Counted from the stretch's first letter, positions 1-5,085 are shown. The stretch is 6,248 bases of DNA from Pseudomonas sp. (GCA_003525045.1 DQGF01000461.1:2883-9130), one strand, 5' to 3'. Numbers and translations: made by a program. Notes: generated from the sequence alone by a model not told the origin.

Positions 1-144
1 GATCCGACTTGCTCGCGAAGGCGATGTGTCATTTAACGATGATGTTGACTGACTGGACGCCTTCGCGAGCAAGCCCGCTCCCACATGGGATTCGGAGTCG
101 GTCGGGCTGGGGTTTGGAGTGTTGATGGTTTCTTTAGCGGTCAT
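1..144 (-). CDS. fpvD: Probable ABC transporter ATP-binding protein FpvD, N-terminal 48 codons only (truncated by window edge)
   Basis: Seen: an ATG at 144-142 overlaps the fpvC stop by 4 bases (ATGA) and has a clean AGGAG (153-157) eight bases upstream. The frame then stays open for all 48 codons to the window edge. The visible peptide begins MTAKETINTP and is rich in Ser, Thr and Pro. Residues 20-29 (HVGAGLLAKA) and about 41-47 are the translation of the two arms of a REP inverted pair. No Walker motif is visible, because the ABC domain would lie beyond base 1. Inference: in P. aeruginosa the gene after fpvC is the ATPase fpvD, which powers ferrous iron import with the permease FpvE, so this is its most likely identity. 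The extension would be a disordered linker ahead of the nucleotide-binding domain. Alternatively, translation may start further downstream and this stretch may be a leader that happens to be open. Identity is by context only. Confidence 0.55.
   Translation of the reverse strand, partial: MTAKETINTPNPSPTDSESHVGAGLLAKASSQSTSSLNDTSPSRASRI
8..84. repeat. REP inverted pair (REPIN), one arm partly degenerate
   Basis: Bases 8-23 (cttgctcgcgaaggcg) are the exact reverse complement of 58-73. The right copy extends to 84 with cccgctcccac, the usual end of this Pseudomonas REP family. The left copy shows mismatches in the corresponding bases 1-7. The loop between the arms is about 34 bases. The core is shared with the elements at 4995-5085 and 6232-6248. 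Unusually, the element lies inside an open frame overlapping fpvC rather than in clear intergenic DNA. Confidence 0.85.
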
Positions 145-1067
145 TGGCCGGACTCCTGAATGGCCCGGACCACGGTATCGAGGTTGCCGGTCATTTCCTT
201 TTCGTACTTGTCGGCCGTGTATTCGCCATAGGAGATGTGCGACAGCGGATACAGTTTCACCCCGGATTCACGCTGGATGGTCTCGACGTAAGTGGACGGG
301 AAATCCATCTCCGAGAAGATCACTTTTACGTCCAGTTCGCGCAATTGGTCGATGGTCTTTTTCAGCTGGCTTGGGCTCGGTTCGATGCCATGGGCCGGCT
401 CGACCACGGCGGTCACTTCGAGGCCGAATTCGCGCAGCAGGTAGTCATACGCCGCATGCACCGTGGCCACCCGCAGTTCGGCGTTCGGGGCCTGGGTCAG
501 TTTGGCCAGGGCGTCGGCGCGCATCTGCCGCAGCCGTTTGCCATAGGCGCGGGCGTTCTGGGTGTAGGTCTTGGCGTTGGCCGGGTCGAGCTTGCCCAGT
601 TCCCGGGCAATGTTGTTGACCTGGGCAATCGAGGCGCTGATCGACAGGAAGGTGTGCGGGTTCACGACCTTGCCTGCACCGCGGGCGGCGACGCCGGTGG
701 CGGCCAGCAAAGGCACGTTTTCGTTGGCTTCGATCACCGGGACGTTCGGCGTTTCGCTGGCGGCGATCATGCGGTCGGCGAAGTCGTCATGGCCGACGCC
801 ATTGAGCACGACCACGTCCAGCCCGCTGATACGCTTGATGTCTTCGGCCCGGGGCTCATAGGCGTGAGGATTGAAACCGGCCGGAATCAGCGGTACCACC
901 TCGGCCTTGTCGCCGACGATGTTGGCCACGTAGCTGTAATAAGGGTGCAGGGTGATGCCGATGCGCAGGCGCTTGGCCTCGTCCGCACTGGCCAGTGGGG
1001 TCAGCAGACAGGCAACCAGGCCAACCAGCAGCAGGCGCAAGAAAGAGCGTTGAGATGAACTAGGCAT
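141..1067 (-). CDS. fpvC: Periplasmic metal-binding protein of the FpvC type (cluster A-I ABC substrate-binding protein)
   Basis: A 308-residue exported protein. Residues 1-28 form a signal peptide (basic start, hydrophobic RLLLVGLVACLL, cleavage near ASADE). The mature part follows the ZnuA/PsaA (TroA) fold. Probable metal ligands are His68 in NPHAYEP, His138 in NPHTF and His204 in TVHAAYDYL, with a carboxylate from the SEMDF region (Glu253/Asp255) or SYGEYT (Glu282). It lacks the long His/Asp-rich loop typical of zinc-specific ZnuA. Known: FpvC of P. aeruginosa is one of two binding proteins of the FpvCDEF importer and captures ferrous iron during reduction of ferri-pyoverdine by FpvG. Placement directly after fpvGHJK-like genes and before a coupled gene fits that role. 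The gap to fpvK is 35 bases, the only non-overlapping junction in the operon, and its ribosome binding site is weak (GAGAGAAG). A Mn or Zn protein is possible from family alone; the neighbours favour iron. Confidence 0.8.
   Translation of the reverse strand: MPSSSQRSFLRLLLVGLVACLLTPLASADEAKRLRIGITLHPYYSYVANIVGDKAEVVPLIPAGFNPHAYEPRAEDIKRISGLDVVVLNGVGHDDFADRMIAASETPNVPVIEANENVPLLAATGVAARGAGKVVNPHTFLSISASIAQVNNIARELGKLDPANAKTYTQNARAYGKRLRQMRADALAKLTQAPNAELRVATVHAAYDYLLREFGLEVTAVVEPAHGIEPSPSQLKKTIDQLRELDVKVIFSEMDFPSTYVETIQRESGVKLYPLSHISYGEYTADKYEKEMTGNLDTVVRAIQESGQ
153..157 (-). promoter_or_regulatory. Ribosome binding site supporting the start at 144
   Basis: On the minus strand this reads AGGAG, eight bases before the ATG at 144-142, and it sits within the last codons of fpvC. 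Together with the ATGA overlap it argues that translation really begins at 144 and runs into the REPIN. Confidence 0.6.
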
Positions 1068-1102
1068 GGGAAAGCGGTCTTCTCTCGGGTGAAGGCGAGG
1101 GT

Positions 1103-1675
1103 TCAGTGCCGATGCTGGCGGGTCACGCCGGCATCGAATTGCGCGACGATCTGCTGCCAGCCGGCGCTTTCGAGTGCGGCGTCAGTCAGATCGGTCGGGG
1201 CTGCGAGGGCTTTACCGGGGTTGAGCCAGATGTCCGGGGCATCGTCGTCAGCGCTCAGGCGCATCAGAAACGAGCCGGCCACGCCGGGCATCTGGCTCTG
1301 GCCGAAGTAAGCCTTGGCGTCGAGCAATTGCCAGGCATGACCGCCGCGGCTGACGGAACTGGCGTCCTGGGCAAACGGCGCAAAGCCCTCGTCGGCGAGG
1401 ACTTCAGGTGTCGGCGGGGTTTGCTGTTCCTGACGCAGCAGATGAATTTCGTCCAGCGTGACCCGCAGGTCGGCGTAAATGCCTTGTTCGGACGCGCTCA
1501 GGTCGCGACGGGCATCCAGTTGATGACTGCCGACGCTGCTGACCTCCTGGGACTCACCGCGCCAGGCGACCACTGAGCCGGCCACCGCCAGGATCATCAG
1601 GCACAACAGCAGCACATAAAGGGTTTCATGGCCGGCACCGGCCGGGCGGACGATGTGTGTGGTTGGCGTGGTCAT
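1103..1675 (-). CDS. fpvK: FpvK-like single-helix membrane-anchored protein
   Basis: A 190-residue protein with a short cytoplasmic start, one membrane helix at about residues 18-38 (LYVLLLCLMILAVAGSVVAW) and a periplasmic remainder. The region at about 58-84 (ASEQGIYADL...IHLLRQEQQ) is probably helical. The C-terminus ends in the basic His-containing RQHRH. I recognise no catalytic motif; I believe the family carries a DUF name in Pfam (possibly DUF6162) but cannot confirm it here. The ATG at 1675 overlaps the fpvJ stop (ATGA, 1672-1675), which implies coupled translation. Name and role are inferred from size, topology and position between fpvJ- and fpvC-like genes. In P. aeruginosa, FpvK works with FpvJ and FpvC in iron release from pyoverdine, but its biochemical role is unresolved. 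Confidence 0.7.
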   Translation of the reverse strand: MTTPTTHIVRPAGAGHETLYVLLLCLMILAVAGSVVAWRGESQEVSSVGSHQLDARRDLSASEQGIYADLRVTLDEIHLLRQEQQTPPTPEVLADEGFAPFAQDASSVSRGGHAWQLLDAKAYFGQSQMPGVAGSFLMRLSADDDAPDIWLNPGKALAAPTDLTDAALESAGWQQIVAQFDAGVTRQHRH

Positions 1676-2001
1676 GGGGCCTCGATGTCCGCTTGGTCGA
1701 TCTCGACGACGTGACCGGGACCAGCGTCGAACAGCACGTAGAATTCAGCGCCGGGCTTCTTGAAGGTCAGGGTCGAATCGGCACCGAGCTTGCCCGGCAC
1801 CAGGATGGTTTCGTCGTAGCCAATCACGTCGAGGGTCACGCCCGGCGCGCCGCTGCCATCGGAAAAGCCGCCGGTGCACTGGATCCGCTCGGCGTCGATG
1901 GCCTTGCACTCGCACATCGGGTTGTGGGCCAGGACGCTGGCACTGAAACCGGTGCAAAGCACCAGCAACGTGGCGCTTAGAGGGCGGATAACATTGATCA
2001 A
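1672..2001 (-). CDS. fpvJ: FpvJ-like small secreted Cys/His protein, TTG start
   Basis: 109 residues, starting at TTG (2001-1999). The start is chosen because a full AAGGAGG (2008-2014) lies six bases upstream, the TTG overlaps the fpvH stop as TTGA, and the resulting N-terminus is a good signal peptide (MINVIRPLSATLLVLCTGFS, cleavage about ASVLA|HN). The longer open frame upstream only reads fpvH out of frame. The mature protein begins with His26, Cys30 and Cys32 in HNPMCEC, with a further Cys42, and continues as a beta-rich domain containing LDVIGYDETI and AEFYVLFDAG. The Cys/His cluster could bind metal or form disulfides in the periplasm. Known from P. aeruginosa: FpvJ affects the interplay of FpvC and FpvK. 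The stop overlaps the fpvK start by 4 bases. Family identity rests on size and order. Confidence 0.72.
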   Translation of the reverse strand: MINVIRPLSATLLVLCTGFSASVLAHNPMCECKAIDAERIQCTGGFSDGSGAPGVTLDVIGYDETILVPGKLGADSTLTFKKPGAEFYVLFDAGPGHVVEIDQADIEAP

Positions 2002-2540
2002 GGTTTGCCTCCTTGTTGGTTCAGCCAGGCGACGGTGACCGGGGATGCCTGGCTCAGCGGGATGGATGCCTGATGCATGGCGCCGTCCCAGCCTTCCATG
2101 GTGATCCATAGCTCGGCGTCGGCTTTGGTCTTCTCGGGGATGGGTAGCATCGCCCCCATGCGGTACGGCGTGCCGAAGAAAATCACCCCGGCGGCGCGCA
2201 GGCTGCGCGGCTTGCCGATGCGCAGGTAAGTCGCCTTGACCTGATCGCGGCAGCTGTCGCACAGCGCCGCGTTGAAGTTCTTCATGTAACCGGCCGGGCC
2301 ATCGAGCATCGGTGCTTCATTGCGCAATTCGGCCAGGCGCAGGCTCCAGGGCCCGACCTGAACTTCACCGATTTCCCGCTCGCCCAGGCCCGTATCACCA
2401 CGAAACAATGCGGCATCGGCAAAGTACTTGGGCATGAATCCCAGTGGCACCAGCAACAGCAGGACGTTGATGTGGAAACGCCATTTGTGCCAGAGACGGC
2501 TCAGTTTCGAGGCCGGTTTTTTCGCTGCGAACAGGCTCAT
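1998..2540 (-). CDS. fpvH: FpvH-like inner-membrane protein with one helix and a CxxC motif
   Basis: 180 residues. A basic N-terminus (AAKKPASKLSRLWHKWRFH) precedes a single helix at about residues 24-40 (INVLLLLVPLGFMPKYF), giving an N-in topology with the bulk in the periplasm. Cys94 and Cys97 form a CxxC in ALCDSCRDQ, which could bind metal or be redox-active; this is inference. The C-terminal part (about 115-175) is beta-rich with LWITMEGWDG. Known: in P. aeruginosa FpvH is an inner-membrane partner that improves iron reduction by FpvG. The ATG at 2540 overlaps the fpvG stop (ATGA, 2537-2540) and is preceded by GGAGGT (2547-2552) at six bases. The stop overlaps the fpvJ TTG. The name rests on position, size and topology rather than a recognised domain. 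Confidence 0.72.
   Translation of the reverse strand: MSLFAAKKPASKLSRLWHKWRFHINVLLLLVPLGFMPKYFADAALFRGDTGLGEREIGEVQVGPWSLRLAELRNEAPMLDGPAGYMKNFNAALCDSCRDQVKATYLRIGKPRSLRAAGVIFFGTPYRMGAMLPIPEKTKADAELWITMEGWDGAMHQASIPLSQASPVTVAWLNQQGGKP
2008..2014 (-). promoter_or_regulatory. Strong ribosome binding site fixing the TTG start of fpvJ
   Basis: The minus strand reads AAGGAGG, six bases before the TTG at 2001-1999. No in-frame ATG lies nearby (the ATG at 1996-1994 is in another frame), so this site decides the start. Confidence 0.75.
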
Positions 2541-3736
2541 GGGCTGACCTCCGTGGTTTCACGGCGGGTGGCCGCAGCCGTCTGGCTGCGTGGGGATTTG
2601 TTGCTGCGCTTGAGGGCGGTGGCCGTGGCCAGGGCCGTGCGCTTGGTCCAGATCAACAGGCCGCTGAGCACCATCATGCTCAGGATCAGGCCGAAGAAAA
2701 ACCAGATCAGTTTGATCCAGAGGCCACCAAAATCGCCGGTGTGCAGCGGCCGCATGGATTCGGTGACCAGCTCCAGGCCCGAGCGGTCCGACAGCAGGCG
2801 GGTGGCGCCGACATCACCGGTGTAGGGGTTGATCTCCGCGGTCTGGAACATCAGCGGATACCAACTGCGGCCCCCCACGGAGAGGTAGCTGTAGGCATTG
2901 GCCGGCAGGCTGACAAAGCTGTCTTCCAGGCCGGGAATGCGTGCCTTGGCCTGCGCAATCGCGGCCTCCAGGCTGATCATCGGCGCCGGCGCGCCATCGG
3001 CGGTCATCGGCACGCTTTCGCGCGGGACCACCAGCGCCACCGGCGCTGTGGAAATCGAAATCTGGTTATCGAACATGAAGGCTTCGATCAGGAACCAGGT
3101 GCTGGTGACGGAAATCACCGCGATGAACCAGATCGACCAGATGCCACTGAGGCGGTGAAAGTCGCCCCAGAAAACCCGCGCGCCGTGGCGAATGCGCAGG
3201 GTCGGGCGCAAGAAGCCTTTCCAGAAGCGCTTGTAGACCACCAGCCCGGTGACCAGGGATGCCAGCAACGGCAGGCTGAGGAACGACACCAGGTACCAGC
3301 CCCAGCTGTAGCCGTGGGTGAACGGCACCAACCACCAGCCATGCAGTGCGCGGGTAAACGCCTGGAAATTGAATGGCGGAGCCGAGCCCTGGATGACGCC
3401 GCTGTAAGGGTTGACGTAGACCGTCACCGAACGACCGTCGGGGTAGCTGACTTCCACGTCGAGGGCGAAGTGTGATTCGTCGGGTCGACTGATGGACTCG
3501 ACCAGGGTATTGGGTTCGGCCTTCTTGATGGCGGCGATGATCTGGTCATAGCTAAGCAGCGGCGCATCGTCTGAAGGCTGGCTGGCGCGCATTTGCGGGT
3601 TGGCCAGCCAGACGATCTCCTGGCTGATCACCGCCAGAGTGCCGGTCACGCAGACGATCAGCACGAAAAACCAGATTGGCAGGGCCAGCCAGCTATGGAC
3701 CAGAAACCAGAGTTTTGAGCGGGATTTCTTCGACAT
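2537..3736 (-). CDS. fpvG: PepSY-associated transmembrane iron reductase, FpvG type
   Basis: 399 residues, normal for PepSY_TM (PiuB/FoxB-like) proteins. Four membrane helices are visible at about residues 16-38, 147-168, 197-220 and 340-363. Two PepSY-like periplasmic segments each contain the hallmark NPYSG (109-113) or NPYTG (303-307). Candidate haem-ligand histidines lie at helix edges: His14, His132 (LHGWW), His141, His194 (GDFHRLSG) and His332 (LHTGDFGG). The basic tail after residue 364 (KRTALATATALKRSNK) is cytoplasmic. Known: FpvG of P. aeruginosa reduces Fe3+ in ferri-pyoverdine in the periplasm so iron is released and the siderophore recycled. First gene of the operon. The ATG at 3736 lacks a good ribosome binding site (upstream AAGACCTTTAATC), but no better in-frame start is close and the N-terminus matches the family. 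Other PepSY reductases (FoxB, FiuB/PiuB) are alternatives by domain alone; the following genes favour FpvG. Confidence 0.82.
   Translation of the reverse strand: MSKKSRSKLWFLVHSWLALPIWFFVLIVCVTGTLAVISQEIVWLANPQMRASQPSDDAPLLSYDQIIAAIKKAEPNTLVESISRPDESHFALDVEVSYPDGRSVTVYVNPYSGVIQGSAPPFNFQAFTRALHGWWLVPFTHGYSWGWYLVSFLSLPLLASLVTGLVVYKRFWKGFLRPTLRIRHGARVFWGDFHRLSGIWSIWFIAVISVTSTWFLIEAFMFDNQISISTAPVALVVPRESVPMTADGAPAPMISLEAAIAQAKARIPGLEDSFVSLPANAYSYLSVGGRSWYPLMFQTAEINPYTGDVGATRLLSDRSGLELVTESMRPLHTGDFGGLWIKLIWFFFGLILSMMVLSGLLIWTKRTALATATALKRSNKSPRSQTAAATRRETTEVSP
2547..2552 (-). promoter_or_regulatory. Ribosome binding site of fpvH within the fpvG 3' end
   Basis: GGAGGT on the minus strand, six bases before the ATG at 2540. 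Being inside the last codons of fpvG, it couples translation of the two genes. Confidence 0.6.
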
Positions 3737-3801
3737 GATTAAAGGTCTTGATTCGATGAGAGGGCCTCTGCTGCGGACTTCCCAGCGTTGAGGTCCATGA
3801 A

Positions 3802-3831
3802 AGGCCGGCCGTGGCTTTTGCCACGCGGCCT
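3802..3831 (-). promoter_or_regulatory. GC-rich hairpin in the fpvG leader
   Basis: Bases 3802-3807 pair with 3826-3831 (aggccg/cggcct) and 3810-3815 pair with 3820-3825 (cgtggc/gccacg), with a 2-base bulge (3808-3809) and a 4-base loop. On the minus strand the loop is AAAA and the stem is followed by TTTC, about 65 bases before the fpvG ATG. It may stabilise the message, attenuate transcription or simply be a decayed repeat; no U-run long enough for a standard terminator follows. Confidence 0.4.
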
Positions 3832-3840
3832 GACTGCATC

Positions 3841-3846
3841 TCTATA
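3841..3846 (-). promoter_or_regulatory. Possible -10 hexamer of the fpvG operon
   Basis: The minus strand reads TATAGA, which would place a transcription start near 3833, just before the leader hairpin. No matching -35 is visible at 16-18 bases, so an activator or a different sigma factor would be needed. I also see no iron-starvation sigma site (TAAAT-N16-CGT) here. Weak call. Confidence 0.2.
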
Positions 3847-3883
3847 AGACGAATGAGCATCGGAAATCCCGAAGGGGGATATG

Positions 3884-3923
3884 AAAGAAAATGTTTCGTG
3901 TTTCACGAAAGTTGATTTTCTTT
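3884..3923. promoter_or_regulatory. Nested AT-rich palindrome, candidate operator upstream of fpvG
   Basis: The inner perfect repeat is tttcgtg (3894-3900), ttt, cacgaaa (3904-3910). It is flanked by a second perfect pair, aaagaaaat (3884-3892) and attttcttt (3915-3923), with spacers of 1 and 4 bases. The surroundings are markedly more AT-rich than the coding DNA. Position about 160-190 bases before the fpvG start suits a regulator binding site. I do not recognise the regulator: it is not a convincing Fur or Zur box. Alternatively the transcript could fold as a weak hairpin at the end of the dehalogenase message. Confidence 0.4.
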
Positions 3924-3933
3924 GGGTATGACG

Positions 3934-3966
3934 CTCCCGCGCAGGCAGTGATGGCCAGCGCGGGAG
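3934..3966 (-). terminator. Terminator-like GC stem-loop after the dehalogenase gene
   Basis: Perfect 9-base arms ctcccgcgc (3934-3942) and gcgcgggag (3958-3966), with three further inner pairs (3944-3946 with 3954-3956) beyond an A/A mismatch. It begins about 30 bases after the dehalogenase stop. There is no T-run on either side, so it would be an atypical or Rho-assisted terminator, or an end-protecting hairpin. Confidence 0.45.
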
Positions 3967-3994
3967 GTTGATTCAGGTCACCGAGGTGTCGAGG

Positions 3995-4870
3995 TCAGAG
4001 CAGGAAACCCAGCGCTTCGGTGAGCAACAGTTCGGGGGCTTCTTCAGCGATGTAATGGCCGGCGGGCAGCGCCTTGCCACGGACATCGGTGGCGACCTGT
4101 TGCCATTCCTTGAGCGGTTCGAAGCAGCGCCCGACCGTGCCTTCGGCGCCCCACAGAATCAGCAATGGCAGATTCAGCTGATGTCCGGCTTCAATGTCCG
4201 CGCGGTCATGCTCCAGATCGATGCTGGCGCTGGCGCGGTAGTCCTCGCAGATACCGCGCGCGCTGCCGGGTAGTTTCAGGCAGCGCAGGTATTCGCCAAA
4301 CGCTTCAGGAGTGAAAGGTTCGAGACCGGCGCTGCGGCTGCCCATCACGCTACGCAGATAGGATTCGGGGTCGGTTTCGATCAGTGTTTCCGGTAATGGC
4401 GCCGGGCGGATCAGGAAAAACCAGTGCCAATAGGCACGGGCAAAGGCTTCGTTGGTTTGCGCGTACATCGACAGGGTCGGTGCGATGTCGAGCAGCACCA
4501 TGCGTTGCACGGCAGCGCGATGATCCAGCGCCAGGCGATGGGCCACGCGGGCGCCACGGTCGTGGGCCAGTACCGAGAAGTGGTCGAAGCCCAGGGACTT
4601 CATCAGCTCCACAGCATCCTTGGCCATCTCGCGTTTTGAGTAGTGGGTGTGGTGGTCGTTGGCTGGCGGCTTACTGCTGTCACCGTAACCGCGCAAGTCG
4701 GCGGCGATCACCGTGAAATGCTCGGCCAGTTGTTCGGCGACCTTGTGCCAGATGACATGGGTCTGCGGGTGACCGTGCAGCAACAGCAAGCCAGGCCCGC
4801 TGCCGCCGATGCGGTAGGCAATGTCCACACCGTTGACGTGGCGCTGGTCTTTAAGGAATCCGGCAAACAT
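3995..4870 (-). CDS. Alpha/beta hydrolase, fluoroacetate/haloacetate dehalogenase-like
   Basis: 291 residues from ATG 4870, chosen because AAGGAG (4878-4883) sits seven bases upstream and MFAGFLKDQR matches the family N-terminus; an upstream in-frame ATG at 4954 has no such support. The fold signature LLLLHGHPQTH is at 28-38. From memory of the Rhodopseudomonas RPA1163 enzyme, the triad aligns as Asp104 (HDRGAR, nucleophile), Asp128 (LLDIAPT) and His272 (GHYIAEEAPE). Substrate carboxylate ligands are Arg105 and Arg108, and halide-pocket residues are His149, Trp150 and Tyr211 (CEDYRA). These enzymes hydrolyse the C-halogen bond of haloacetates in the cytoplasm, giving glycolate. The pocket tryptophan Trp185 of RPA1163 seems to be Arg179 here, so substrate range may differ. 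The gene stands alone, with repeats upstream and a hairpin downstream. An epoxide hydrolase is less likely given the HW and CEDYRA motifs. Confidence 0.8.
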   Translation of the reverse strand: MFAGFLKDQRHVNGVDIAYRIGGSGPGLLLLHGHPQTHVIWHKVAEQLAEHFTVIAADLRGYGDSSKPPANDHHTHYSKREMAKDAVELMKSLGFDHFSVLAHDRGARVAHRLALDHRAAVQRMVLLDIAPTLSMYAQTNEAFARAYWHWFFLIRPAPLPETLIETDPESYLRSVMGSRSAGLEPFTPEAFGEYLRCLKLPGSARGICEDYRASASIDLEHDRADIEAGHQLNLPLLILWGAEGTVGRCFEPLKEWQQVATDVRGKALPAGHYIAEEAPELLLTEALGFLL

Positions 4871-4877
4871 GGGGTGA

Positions 4878-4883
4878 CTCCTT
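4878..4883 (-). promoter_or_regulatory. Ribosome binding site selecting the dehalogenase start
   Basis: AAGGAG on the minus strand, seven bases before ATG 4870. It favours this start over the upstream in-frame ATG at 4954, which would add 28 residues (MNNHTTLCDL...) with no family resemblance. Confidence 0.7.
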
Positions 4884-4994
4884 GCTGTAGTTGCCTGCAT
4901 CCTGAAATTGTCGGGTCTAAAGGACAAGTCGCAAAGTGTGGTGTGATTGTTCATGAAGTGTGTTCAAGGACACCAGTGGTGACTGTGATGCCGC

Positions 4995-5085
4995 CTTCGC
5001 GGGCAAGCCTCGCTCCTACAGGGTTGAGTCGTTCGCCATTATTACAAACGACACAACCCTGTAGGCGCGAGGCTTGCCCGCGAAG
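4995..5085. repeat. Nearly perfect 91-base REP inverted pair (REPIN)
   Basis: Arm 4995-5026 is the reverse complement of 5054-5085 at 31 of 32 positions. The symmetry continues inward (5028-5033 gtcgtt with 5047-5052 aacgac) to arms of 39 bases with two mismatches and a 13-base centre. The outer core cttcgcgggcaagc is the standard Pseudomonas REP sequence. It lies 24 bases after the stop of the VOC gene, where it could form a strong RNA hairpin at the message 3' end, and upstream of the dehalogenase promoter region. Confidence 0.9.

Noticed and set aside
144..1058. Plus-strand open frame of 304 codons opposite fpvC
   Set aside because: It is the antisense shadow of a clear exported binding protein in GC-rich DNA. 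Its product is Gly/His/Val-rich with no domain, and there is no start signal.
141..1067. Calling the binding protein ZnuA (zinc)
   Set aside because: No His-rich loop is present, there is no zur/znuC/znuB context, and the neighbouring PepSY and small membrane genes match the fpv operon.
1106..1576. Plus-strand open frame opposite fpvK
   Set aside because: Same reasoning: it overlaps a gene with coupled starts on the minus strand and has no features of its own.
2002..2262. Extended N-terminus for the fpvJ frame (196-residue reading)
   Set aside because: The added residues only read fpvH out of frame. The TTG at 2001 has a perfect ribosome site and a signal peptide directly after it.
2741..3475. 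Plus-strand open frame of 244 codons opposite fpvG
   Set aside because: Antisense shadow of the PepSY protein; composition is typical of reversed GC-rich codons and no motif is seen.
3737..3930. Fur, Zur or iron-starvation sigma (TAAAT-N16-CGT) site upstream of fpvG
   Set aside because: The best Fur-like match, near gaatgagcatc, agrees at only about 9 of 19 positions. No GTTATA-type Zur box is present, and no TAAAT lies at the right distance from a CGT.
4871..4954. Upstream ATG giving a 319-residue dehalogenase
   Set aside because: No ribosome site at 4954, and the extra 28 residues do not resemble the family, whereas ATG 4870 has AAGGAG at seven bases.
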